From the NCBI RefSeq assembly GCF_000255655.1, contig NZ_JH636434.1, positions 3,362,716 to 3,426,715 on the forward strand: a DNA stretch of 64,000 bases, in the 5' to 3' direction. This DNA comes from Schlesneria paludicola DSM 18645 (GTDB taxonomy: Bacteria; Planctomycetota; Planctomycetia; Planctomycetales; Planctomycetaceae). Shown here piece after piece: positions 47,133 to 55,239 of this stretch. The notes beneath the pieces were generated by a model. It searched no databases, was not told where the DNA came from, and saw only the letters and a program-made list of their open reading frames with translations. Every line of letters begins with the position of its first letter. The first letter of the stretch is position 1. Both the position numbers and the translations under genes were made by a program.

Positions 47133-48380
47133 TCAGATCCGCATTCCCAACAGGGTCGACAGGTTGCCCTTGCGGTGCGATCCGGTCTTCTCTTGTGGGG
47201 GAACTGGAGCTGGTGACGATGGTTCGACAGCAGGAGAAACCGAAGGAGCACCAGCGGCTGGTGCACATCCACCGGCACCGCAAGCGGTCGTGCTGCAAGT
47301 CGTTCCGCAGCAGCCATCGACGATGTCATATCCACACAGGCGGAGAGCCTGTTCAGCTTGACGGCGAACACCGCGATCGCAATCGCCCAACGCACAGGTC
47401 AGGGCGGCCACGATTTCTGGGCAGCAGCAGCAGTTCTTGCGGATTTGATCACCGATCTTATCAGCGGCTGTGCGACGGACTCGTTCATCAGCATCGTTCA
47501 AACCATAGACGAAAGCCGTCATGATTTCTGGATTGCAGATGCAGTCATATCGGTTGCCAAGCTTACGGAGAGCAGCGCGTCGTTGACGAGCATAGCAGGC
47601 CGTTTGCGAGATATAGATCAGCTTCGCAATGTCGCAAGGATTTGCATTGCAGCAGCGTGTTTCGACTGGAGCGGCACAGCTAGGAGCACAAGCAGCAGCT
47701 GGAGCAGCACAAGTCGAGGCACAGGTCGAAGCACAGTTGTGCTTGGCGAACAAGCCTTTCAGGAATCCACCACCGCAAAGGCCACCGCCGCAAGCGGGAG
47801 CACAAGCAGGTGTGCAGGATGTTGCAGGACCGCAAGCCGCGGCAGGAGCGGCACAGCCTGGTGCACAAGCCGTTGCAGCAGGTGCTGCACAGGCGGGAGC
47901 ACAAGCTGGTGCACATGCAGCAGCGGGAGCGGCACAAGCAGGAGCACAAGCGGCCGCAGGAGCCGCACAGGCTGGAGCACAGTTGGCTGCAGGAGCAGCA
48001 CAAGCTGGTGCACACGCGGCAGCAGGCGCTGCACAAGCGGGAGCACAAGCTGCGGCAGGAGCCGCACAGGCTGGAGCACCAGCGTTGCCACAACCCGATG
48101 GGGCCCCACCGCTGTTACCGCAACCAGATGGAGCACAACCTCCATTGTGGCAGCAGCTATCGCAGCATGGCGGCTTGATGTCCGAGCAGCGTCTTTGATA
48201 CGTGTGAACCGTTGGACAGCAAGGTCGAACGATTACGGGTTTACAGCAAGCTGGCTGCGTGGTCGCAGCACAGCCACAGCTCTTTGCGGCACCGCAGCTC
48301 GTCGTGCATTGTGCGGCGTCTGAAACACTGGCGATGCTCATGGCGGCGAGCACAGCACTACAGAACTTGATCCATCGCAT
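47133..48380 (-). CDS. Secreted Cys/Ala-rich repeat protein with HEAT-like helices (415 aa)
   Basis: A 415-residue protein with a signal peptide (first about 23 residues, ending SDAA) and 59 cysteines by count (14 percent). Residues 102-183 are a tandem repeat of 11 residues, CAAPAAACAPA, about seven copies including degenerate ones, followed by a Gly-rich break and another short CAAPAAACAP copy at 224-233. Residues 250-350 contain two to three HEAT-like helix pairs (RRAALRKLG, DERVRRTAADKIGDQI and RGVRRQAEQALRLCG) interspersed with CCCC and CNPC clusters. The tail is Pro-rich. It looks like an exported, disulfide- or metal-rich structural protein. Planctomycetes have Cys-rich cell-wall proteins, but a link is only suggested. 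It is monocistronic, with a terminator. Confidence 0.8.
   Translation of the reverse strand: MRWIKFCSAVLAAMSIASVSDAAQCTTSCGAAKSCGCAATTQPACCKPVIVRPCCPTVHTYQRRCSDIKPPCCDSCCHNGGCAPSGCGNSGGAPSGCGNAGAPACAAPAAACAPACAAPAAACAPACAAPAANCAPACAAPAAACAPACAAPAAACAPACAPACAAPAATACAPGCAAPAAACGPATSCTPACAPACGGGLCGGGFLKGLFAKHNCASTCASTCAAPAAACAPSCAAPVETRCCNANPCDIAKLIYISQTACYARQRRAALRKLGNRYDCICNPEIMTAFVYGLNDADERVRRTAADKIGDQIRKNCCCCPEIVAALTCALGDCDRGVRRQAEQALRLCGYDIVDGCCGTTCSTTACGAGGCAPAAGAPSVSPAVEPSSPAPVPPQEKTGSHRKGNLSTLLGMRI
47832..48077 (-). repeat. 33-bp tandem coding repeat inside the Cys-rich gene
   Basis: About seven copies of a 33-bp unit encode CAAPAAACAPA. Copies differ mainly at third positions and by a few substitutions (N for A, T insertion). 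Such repeats expand and contract by slippage, so copy number may vary between strains. They also create long open frames on the other strand that are not genes. Confidence 0.85.
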
Positions 48381-49249
48381 GAAACAACGTCTCCTTCCCT
48401 TGGGAATTTCAAAACGAGTGAGTCATCAGTGACCCACTTTTGAGGCCGGATTGGTTCGCCGCGGAACCCCAGGCGGCACTGTCCCTACCCTCTCGGGACG
48501 CACTCCGCCCGCGACGCGCGTCGCGGTTCGTGTGCGGCTGAATTCAAAACCAATTCCTGCACTCTTCGTTACCGCTCGACTTTTCCTCTGAAACCTGATC
48601 CCTATGCAGCAGTCCGGGGTTGACTGCTGCCCCCCTCACAGCCCGCGCTGCGTTGATTTCATTCAGTCGCAATGAAGTCGCTCTCTGCGGGTCTGGTCAA
48701 TGGATCGGCGCGAGGCTTCTGATTCCTTGAACCGCACAACACGTTATTTTGCAGGCACTTTACGTCGATTCGCGTGTCGAAAATGAGCCCTATGCCGATC
48801 AGTTAAACTGAGTACGACTCTACGGCCACCTCCACCAGCGAATTTGACCTATCGCCTGTCAAAATGGGGGCAACAGAGATGAACAGGAAAGATACAAGCG
48901 ACTTTATCGCGAGAATGGGTCACTCCCCCTTTAACGAGGTCAGACTACCATCGAGCCACTCGGCACGTCCGAAATTGCGGGCCGTGACGACAATCGAGCG
49001 ACGCTGCGAACACTCGCCCGCCTCATCAACGACAACGATTATTCCGCGAATACGGGTCGCAACACGCGATCACATTCTCGCTCATGCGGAGGCAGAATCC
49101 ATGGCGGTGTCGATCGCCGCAATCGCCTCTCGCGATTTGTATGACGCACTAGGAAAAACGAGGCAGCACCATGAACAGCCTTTTCGCAAATGCGGCGTAC
49201 ACGCGCAATCGTCGACGGCATCATCGCGGCCGCGGCCCGTCATCGCTTC
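48381..49249. other. 869-bp gap upstream of the Cys-rich gene
   Basis: No convincing gene. A plus-strand frame at 48864-49259 overlaps the epimerase gene end and has no domain. A 16-bp palindrome CGCGACGCGCGTCGCG is at 48510-48525, about 130 bp upstream of the Cys-rich gene start. The region probably holds the Cys-rich gene promoter and the epimerase 3' end. Confidence 0.5.
48510..48525. promoter_or_regulatory. 16-bp GC-rich palindrome upstream of the Cys-rich gene
   Basis: CGCGACGCGCGTCGCG is a perfect palindrome without a loop, 130 bp before the start codon of the Cys-rich gene. It could be an operator, but CG-rich palindromes arise easily by chance. Confidence 0.25.
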
Positions 49250-50257
49250 TCAGACGTGATGGTATGCTCGATACCATTCCACAAAGCGTCTGACCCCCTC
49301 CGTAATCGCCGTCGTTGGCTGAAAACCGACATCGCGAATCAAATCATCGATGTCGGCGTAGGTGGCAGGCACGTCTCCTGCCTGCATGGGCAGAAAGTTT
49401 TTGACGGCGGATTGCCCAAGCTCACGCTCCAACGATTCAATTAACGCCATCAATTCGACGGGCTGATTGTTTCCAATGTTGTAGATTTTGAAGGGACCGC
49501 GGCTGGTACCGGGATCGGGATGGTCGCTGCTCCAGTCTGGATTTGCTTCGGGAATCCGATCCGCGACCCGGATCACACCTTGAACGATGTCGTCGATGTA
49601 CGTGAAATCGCGACGCATCAGGCCATTGTTAAAGACATCGATCGGCTCGCCTGCAAGAATCGCCTTCGTAAACAGCCACATTGCCATATCTGGACGGCCC
49701 CACGGCCCATAAACCGTGAAAAAACGCAGACCGGTCGTGGGAAGCTGGAACAGATGACTATATGTATGAGCCATCAGTTCGTTCGATTTTTTCGTGGCGG
49801 CGTAAAGACTGAGAGGATGATCGACGTTGTGATGAATCGAGAACGGCATCTCGGTATTGGAGCCGTAGACGGAACTGGAGGACGCGTAGACGAGATGGCC
49901 GACCTGATGGTGTCGACAGGCCTCGAGAATATTGACGACACCGACGAGATTGCTTTCGACGTACGCGTGTGGATTGGTCAGCGAGTACCTCACGCCGGCC
50001 TGGGCTGCCAGGTTGATCACGACATCAAACTGTTCGGCGTCGAACAACTTTGACAGACGGGAAAGATCCGCCAAGTCACCTTGCTCGAATCGAAAGCCAG
50101 CCCGCGGCATCAGCCGTTCGAGACGGTCGCGTTTCAATTGGACCGCGTAATACGGGTTCAAGTTGTCGAAACCGACGACCTGATCACCTCGGTCCAGCAA
50201 CGCGGCACTGACATGCATTCCGATAAACCCGGCCGCTCCCGTCACAAGGTATTTCAT
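49250..50257 (-). CDS. NAD-dependent epimerase, UDP-glucuronate 4-epimerase-like (335 aa)
   Basis: A 335-residue extended SDR. GAAGFIG at 7-13 binds NAD; the active-site Ser127-129 (YASSSSVYG), Tyr152 and Lys156 (LYAATKKS) are present. [34 protein letters not shown] and [22 protein letters not shown] are characteristic of UDP-glucuronate 4-epimerases (CapI/LpsL-like), which make UDP-galacturonate for surface polysaccharides. AGGAGA precedes the ATG. No other polysaccharide gene is adjacent, so the exact product is inferred from sequence only. Confidence 0.9.
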   Translation of the reverse strand: MKYLVTGAAGFIGMHVSAALLDRGDQVVGFDNLNPYYAVQLKRDRLERLMPRAGFRFEQGDLADLSRLSKLFDAEQFDVVINLAAQAGVRYSLTNPHAYVESNLVGVVNILEACRHHQVGHLVYASSSSVYGSNTEMPFSIHHNVDHPLSLYAATKKSNELMAHTYSHLFQLPTTGLRFFTVYGPWGRPDMAMWLFTKAILAGEPIDVFNNGLMRRDFTYIDDIVQGVIRVADRIPEANPDWSSDHPDPGTSRGPFKIYNIGNNQPVELMALIESLERELGQSAVKNFLPMQAGDVPATYADIDDLIRDVGFQPTTAITEGVRRFVEWYRAYHHV

Positions 50258-50453
50258 GGACCAGTCTCCTGCACGCCTCTGTGTTCACGTCATTCCTGGC
50301 AATCAGCACTCGTTTCAACCGCGGTCAATTTTCACCGCGTACCGGAAGCCTGATCGTTGGTGCTGAACGGCACTGTCGCGTGGCAGACCGCGCAGTGCAA
50401 CCTTCAGACAGAAGCTTCGGCAGCGGGGATACCCCCCCGATTGACCGAGACTC

Positions 50454-51197
50454 CTATGCTGCCGACTCGCTGGATTCGGCATCCCCCTCATCCGCGTCGA
50501 TGCGGGCTGCGGCCACTTGATCACGCGGACGCAAGGCGTCGGCCATCGGCAAGGCATCCAGGCCCCTCAGACCGAAGAGCTCCAGAAATTGACGCGTGGT
50601 TTCGTACAGGAAAGGTCGTCCGAGCGAGTCATGCTCGCCCGCAATTCGAACGAGACCACGCTCCATCAGATATTTGAGCAGATCCGCACATTGAACTCGT
50701 CGAATCGCCTCAACGTCGGCTCGCGTTACCGGCTGACGGTAGGCGACAATCGCAAGCGTTTCGAGTGCCGGAGGCGTCAGCTTCAATTCTGCTTGACGCT
50801 GATGCAGCTTGCCCAGCCAGAACGCAAACGCGGGCTTCGTCAGCATGCGGTAACCGCTAGCCACCCGCTCAATTCGATAGGCGGAATCGTCAAGGTCGTA
50901 TGCCGCATTCAGTTGTTCAATCAGCCGATTCGCTTCCTGGGTGTCGGCCAGTGTCGCCAGTTGCGAAAGCCGTTTTGCAGAAATGGCAACATCCGCAACG
51001 AAGAGAACGGCTTCGACACGCGCCATTTTTGGCGTCCGTACGCAGGCCGGGTGGGTACCGCTGATGACGATGATCGCGGCCGCGTCGTCACCCCCACGGG
51101 AAAAGAATGCCCAGCGATGGCCATCGTAGGGGATGACTTTCCATCCCGTCGACGCGCGACCCCAGCCGGAGCCTAAAGACGACATGGGCGACATCAT
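50454..51197 (-). CDS. scpB: Segregation and condensation protein B
   Basis: A 247-residue ScpB. The two winged-helix domains are recognisable: KMARVEAVLFVADVAISAKRLSQL (about 57-80) and KLTPPALETLAIVAYRQPVTRADVEAIRRVQCADLLKYLMERGLV (about 138-182), then GRPFLYETTRQFLELFGL. It works with SMC and ScpA in chromosome compaction; scpA is not next to it. An N-terminal extension of about 50 residues is longer than usual. The ATG at 51197 overlaps the TGA of the upstream gene (ATGA), which supports this start over 51212. The acidic C-terminal tail is typical. Confidence 0.9.
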   Translation of the reverse strand: MMSPMSSLGSGWGRASTGWKVIPYDGHRWAFFSRGGDDAAAIIVISGTHPACVRTPKMARVEAVLFVADVAISAKRLSQLATLADTQEANRLIEQLNAAYDLDDSAYRIERVASGYRMLTKPAFAFWLGKLHQRQAELKLTPPALETLAIVAYRQPVTRADVEAIRRVQCADLLKYLMERGLVRIAGEHDSLGRPFLYETTRQFLELFGLRGLDALPMADALRPRDQVAAARIDADEGDAESSESAA

Positions 51198-52087
51198 CGG
51201 CGTTTCTGCCACTCGACGATTTGTTCCAGAACTTTCTCAACGGCCTTCAGAGGTTCGTCGGCATCGGCTTCGAAACGATGTGAGACACGAGGGGTGTCTG
51301 GTGGCGTGTACGAGCAGATGAACACAAAGTGCCCGAGCTGATGCCCCGGCTCTAGCCGAAAACTGCGAATTTCGAATTCATTCAACTTCTCGACCGCCGA
51401 CTGCCAGGTCAACGGTTCGGAGGCAAGCTCGCGCCGCTTCGACGGACGCGACTCCTCGGATCGTGACGACTTTTTCTGGTACGGCGCCATCGCCTGTCCG
51501 CGATCAGCATCCCCGTCATCGAAAAAGTTGGCCGGTGCGACAGACTCATTTTCATCTGTCGCCGAGGCCAACTGGACGCCATTGCTCCGTTTCGTGGTCG
51601 GCATGGCTCGACGCGGATTCTGCGTGGGTGTATCGCCAATCGCGAATCGCTTCGGATTTCTCCCTTGCGACAAAACGGGTCGGATCTCGGCTGGTCGCGA
51701 CCCAGCGGCATTGGACCGAGGAATATTCGAAGTCGTGAAGCCCGTATCTTCGTTGAGGTCATCGCCCCAACTTGATTTCGCGACGTCCTTCGAGGATTTG
51801 GTTCCGATTCGAGCCGCAGGGCCCGGACGATTCAACTTGTTGCGTCGGTCTTCAAAGATCTCGTCCGAGCCATCTGGTTCTGACCCGAAACCTTCAACGT
51901 CGCCGAATAACTCATCGCGAGACAAACTGGCCGAATTCCCCACACGCGCTTCTCGGTCGTGATCTCGCCCTTCATCCAAGGGAGATGCCACAACGGGCGC
52001 GAATTGCGGAATTCCGAATATCGCCAACGCAGGAACGGTCAGCACCGGAATCATCAGCAGAATTGTGGCCAGTCCATTGGATCTCAT
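51194..52087 (-). CDS. Exported hypothetical protein translationally coupled to scpB (297 aa)
   Basis: From the ATG at 52087, preceded by a near-perfect AAGGAGGTG, the protein has 297 residues. A signal or anchor helix (ATILLMIPVLTVPALAIFGIP) is followed by about 170 residues of charged, low-complexity sequence likely to be disordered. A compact C-terminal domain of about 80 residues follows (LTWQSAVEKLNEFEIRSFRLEPG to EKVLEQIVEW). I do not recognise the domain. Its stop overlaps the scpB start, so the two are made together, although an exported protein paired with a condensin subunit is odd. The frame upstream to 52129 is not needed. Confidence 0.7.
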   Translation of the reverse strand: MRSNGLATILLMIPVLTVPALAIFGIPQFAPVVASPLDEGRDHDREARVGNSASLSRDELFGDVEGFGSEPDGSDEIFEDRRNKLNRPGPAARIGTKSSKDVAKSSWGDDLNEDTGFTTSNIPRSNAAGSRPAEIRPVLSQGRNPKRFAIGDTPTQNPRRAMPTTKRSNGVQLASATDENESVAPANFFDDGDADRGQAMAPYQKKSSRSEESRPSKRRELASEPLTWQSAVEKLNEFEIRSFRLEPGHQLGHFVFICSYTPPDTPRVSHRFEADADEPLKAVEKVLEQIVEWQKRR

Positions 52088-52973
52088 CGCCCACCTCCTT
52101 GTGGGATTATCCTCTCGCAGCGGACTCACATGATCCGGCGCATTCGGAATTGGATCGTAGAAGATGACATCAAACCTGGCAATCGGAAATTGTCATTTCT
52201 CCAACCAAGCCGAATTTCCGCCGCATCTGGCACACTTTCTGATCGGCATTGGTCCACGCTTGCTCCCCAGACGAATTCTCGTCGCAAGTGGCCGAAACTG
52301 CCGATGACCGACGCCAACACTGGGTAATCACCTGAAATCCGTGAACTCCAATCAACTGACAGTCCATTCCAGGCACGCGTCACAGCACTAACACAAATGG
52401 TCGCCTTAAGCGTCAGGGTCTCTGCGAGAATTTCGACGGATTCAAGAGAACTTGGCGCCTGGCTCGCACACCAAGGCAATATTAGGCTGCTCAAGCTCAC
52501 CATGCTCCGGACCTTTTTGTCGGATTTCATCCAATGGGGCCAATTTTTGACCTGTTCAAGGTGATTGCGGAGCCAAAAATATACAGACGCGCACCGAAGG
52601 GCCAAAAAGCGACAGAAAAATGAAAGCGGCACGAACACAACTGGACTCTTTTGCAGCATAAATTCTAGGCGGACTGCTTCGTGACAATCCAGAGTGCAAG
52701 ATTTCAAATCCCGGAAGATCCGAGCTCGCGATCGGTCTGCCGCCCCTATAAACAGCAGTGCAACACCAGCAATTGCGCATTAACACCCCATCAGTTTTAA
52801 GGTTACAGACAAATTGTCAGCGACACATGATTGACCTTCTGGGAATTATCCCAAAAACTTCATGCAGTTTGGTTCGAGACTTGCGGGTGGATGTTTTCTG
52901 AGCGTATGATTGTAGCTAATCGCAGAAGTGAATAGCGAAAAGTTCTCAAGTGCTTTACAGGTAGGTTTGGCCG
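52088..52973. other. 886-bp divergent gap upstream of the FHA activator gene
   Basis: No convincing gene: a minus-strand frame at 52126-52707 has no domain and overlaps the start of the neighbouring gene. The last 250 bases are A+T-richer. A TTGACC at 52831-52836 resembles a -35 box, followed by a small palindrome TGGGAATTATCCCA at 52840-52853, but no good -10 box is at the right spacing. Confidence 0.45.
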
Positions 52974-55019
52974 ATGACAATGCAGACACGCGATTCCGAC
53001 ACGGCGATCATCAAAACAACGGCGCACCTGGTCGTTCGAAGTGGGTTGCTCGAAGGAACCATTGTTCCATTACACTCAGGCCAGGTGACGACGATCGGTC
53101 GCGCGACGACCAATCGGCTCGTGATCCCCGACGAAATTTGCAGCCGCAACCATTGTGAAGTGTTCTTCGACGGTGGTGTGTGGAAACTTCGCGATTTGGG
53201 GAGCCGAAACGGTACGCGCGTCAACGGCGAACCAATCACTGGCGACCTGCAACTGACTGAAAGCCGTCAGTTTCAGATTGGGAACACCGTCGTCAGCTTT
53301 ACGCGCGATCCTCGCAGCCGTTCGGGCAGTGAAGACGAGGCGACCAACGACACCGTGCGGGCCTTGGCCAGCGATACGGTGCGGAATGAGAACCGAGGCA
53401 GCAGCGCTGAACCTCGCCCGGAAATTGTGCATTTGACGGATAAGACCCGCTATATGTCCGCCGATTCAGATGCGTTGTCAGCTCGCGACCGTGCCGGACA
53501 AGAGGCACAACGGCTGGTGAAGCTTGGCCTTAAGATGGGTGCAGAAACCGATATTCGCCGCCTGTCAGAGATCGTCCTCGACGGATTGTTCGGGGTGACA
53601 TCCGCCGACCTGGGTGCCGTGCTTCTGTTCAAAGAAGCGGACATCGCACTTCAAGATCACCGCAAACTCGATGTTGTCGCCTACAAGTCGCTGGATTCGC
53701 GTCCGTTTGAGCGGGTGTCTGACTACGTCTCAAGTGTCGTGCTGGAATCGCGAGCAGCGGTCGTCGCTCACGATGTCAGCTCGGACGACAAGTTTAAATC
53801 GAGCGATAGTTTACGGGCGATGCGTGCCGAGAGCATTATTTGTGCACCCATCCGTACGGCGGATCGCCTGCTGGGCTTGATCCAACTCTATTCCACAAAT
53901 CCCGACAATCGGCTCGAACCCGACGATGCAGAATTTGCACTCGCAGTCGCCGATCAACTCGCCGGTGCACTCGAGAACCTGAAAGAACGCAGCCGATTGG
54001 CCGCAGGTTTGGCACGCGTCGAAACGGAAAACAAAACGCTTCGCGAACAGCTCCTGATCGAAACGGAGCTGGTTGGCGACAGCGAATCAATTCGCCGCTT
54101 GCGCGAAAAGATCCTGCGAATCGCTCCAACTGGTGCCACTGTACTGATCCGTGGCGAGAGCGGTGTTGGTAAAGAACTGGTCGCGCGGGCCATTCATCAG
54201 CACAGTAATCGCGCAGATGGCCCATTTGTAACCATGAACTGTGCCGCACTGAGCGAGAGCCTGCTCGAAAGCGAGTTGTTCGGGCACGAGAAAGGTTCGT
54301 TCACCGGAGCAGTTGGCCGCAAGATCGGTAAATTCGAACAAGCGCACTCAGGAACGATCTTCCTGGACGAAGTCGGCGAGATGAGCCCTGCAATTCAGGC
54401 CAAGTTCCTGCGAGTCCTGGAAGGCCATCCGTATGAACGAGTCGGTGGTGGTACGGAAGTCCGCGTCGACGTCCGCGTCGTCGCTGCGACAAACCGAGAC
54501 CTCGAAGACTCCGTTGATCAGGGTCGCTTCCGCAAGGACTTGTACTTCCGCCTGCAGGTCATGGAGTTGTTGGTCGAGCCGCTGCGTGAGCGACGCACCG
54601 ATATCGCCATCCTGGCCAAGCATTTCATGCAACGTTTTTCGAAAAAATGTGGACGTTCGGTCACCGCGATTCTTCCTGCGGCCTTGTCGACCCTGACCAA
54701 CTACGGCTGGCCCGGTAACGTCCGTGAACTGCAAAATACCATCGAACGTGCCGTCATCCTGTGCTCAGGTGACACGATTGGCCCGAACGATGTCCAGTTG
54801 TCGGCGCTGGGTCGTAGCGAATCGCCATCGCTCACCTCCAGCTCCTCTGCCGGGTATCGTCCGGTGTCAATCGACATCATCGAACAGGAACACATTCTGG
54901 CAACGCTGGAATGGACGAAGTGGAATAAGTCGCAGGCCGCGCATATCCTCGAAATCGAACGATCGACGCTGGACCGCAAGCTGAAAAAGTACGAAGTCGA
55001 ACGCCCCAGCCGCCGCTGA
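52974..55019 (+). CDS. FHA-GAF-AAA sigma54-dependent transcriptional activator (681 aa)
   Basis: A 681-residue regulator. FHA domain at about 20-110 ([24 protein letters not shown] and [11 protein letters not shown]) to bind phosphothreonine; GAF domain at about 185-340; AAA+ domain at about 365-600 with Walker A GESGVGKE (394-401), the sigma54-contacting loop GSFTGA (441-446; GAFTGA is usual), Walker B TIFLDE (461-466) and an R-finger region; C-terminal Fis-type HTH at about 640-675 ([23 protein letters not shown]). It should activate sigma54 promoters in response to Ser/Thr kinase signalling and a GAF ligand. Target genes are unknown. GGTAGG precedes the ATG; an in-frame ATG at 52980 is a close alternative. 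Confidence 0.93.
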   Translation: MTMQTRDSDTAIIKTTAHLVVRSGLLEGTIVPLHSGQVTTIGRATTNRLVIPDEICSRNHCEVFFDGGVWKLRDLGSRNGTRVNGEPITGDLQLTESRQFQIGNTVVSFTRDPRSRSGSEDEATNDTVRALASDTVRNENRGSSAEPRPEIVHLTDKTRYMSADSDALSARDRAGQEAQRLVKLGLKMGAETDIRRLSEIVLDGLFGVTSADLGAVLLFKEADIALQDHRKLDVVAYKSLDSRPFERVSDYVSSVVLESRAAVVAHDVSSDDKFKSSDSLRAMRAESIICAPIRTADRLLGLIQLYSTNPDNRLEPDDAEFALAVADQLAGALENLKERSRLAAGLARVETENKTLREQLLIETELVGDSESIRRLREKILRIAPTGATVLIRGESGVGKELVARAIHQHSNRADGPFVTMNCAALSESLLESELFGHEKGSFTGAVGRKIGKFEQAHSGTIFLDEVGEMSPAIQAKFLRVLEGHPYERVGGGTEVRVDVRVVAATNRDLEDSVDQGRFRKDLYFRLQVMELLVEPLRERRTDIAILAKHFMQRFSKKCGRSVTAILPAALSTLTNYGWPGNVRELQNTIERAVILCSGDTIGPNDVQLSALGRSESPSLTSSSSAGYRPVSIDIIEQEHILATLEWTKWNKSQAAHILEIERSTLDRKLKKYEVERPSRR

Positions 55020-55058
55020 GAGACCTTGACCCAATTCGCTAACGCTGATGCCCGCTTG

Positions 55059-55088
55059 TCAGCCATGGTCTTTCGAGCCCATGGCTGA
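55059..55088 (+). terminator. Hairpin after the FHA activator gene
   Basis: TCAGCCATGG (55059-55068) pairs perfectly with CCATGGCTGA (55079-55088), extendable by G-U pairs, with a 10-base loop. It starts 40 bp after the stop codon. TGGCGTTCTTTG follows, with a weak U-tract. Confidence 0.55.
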
Positions 55089-55239
55089 TGGCGTTCTTTG
55101 CGTCAAGCAAACCTGGAACGTGCGAATTGAGACCTCGGGCGCCATCACATCGTTACGTCGCCACGTACGCTTCTGTTAGACTTCGCCGTAAATCAGGATC
55201 CTGACGCCACCTCAGTGCCATCAACGAGTAACGAACGGA

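Noticed and set aside
47832-48077. CRISPR array
   Set aside because: The repeats are in-frame coding units with no unique spacers.
47358-48323. Long Ser/Thr/Arg-rich and Ala/Gln-rich frames on the plus strand over the Cys-rich gene
   Set aside because: They are produced by the 33-bp repeat and the codon bias of the minus-strand gene. The minus-strand frame has a signal peptide, HEAT-like helices and a terminator; the plus-strand frames have none.
48864-49259. 131-residue plus-strand frame as a possible gene
   Set aside because: No domain, no ribosome binding site, biased composition and overlap with the 3' end of the epimerase gene.
52126-52707. 193-residue minus-strand frame upstream of the exported protein gene
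   Set aside because: No recognisable domain; it extends over the region of the good ribosome binding site and its composition is Cys/Trp/Ser-biased.
52831-52860. Sigma70 promoter at TTGACC upstream of the FHA activator
   Set aside because: No acceptable -10 box at 16-18 bases; kept only as a remark in the gap description.
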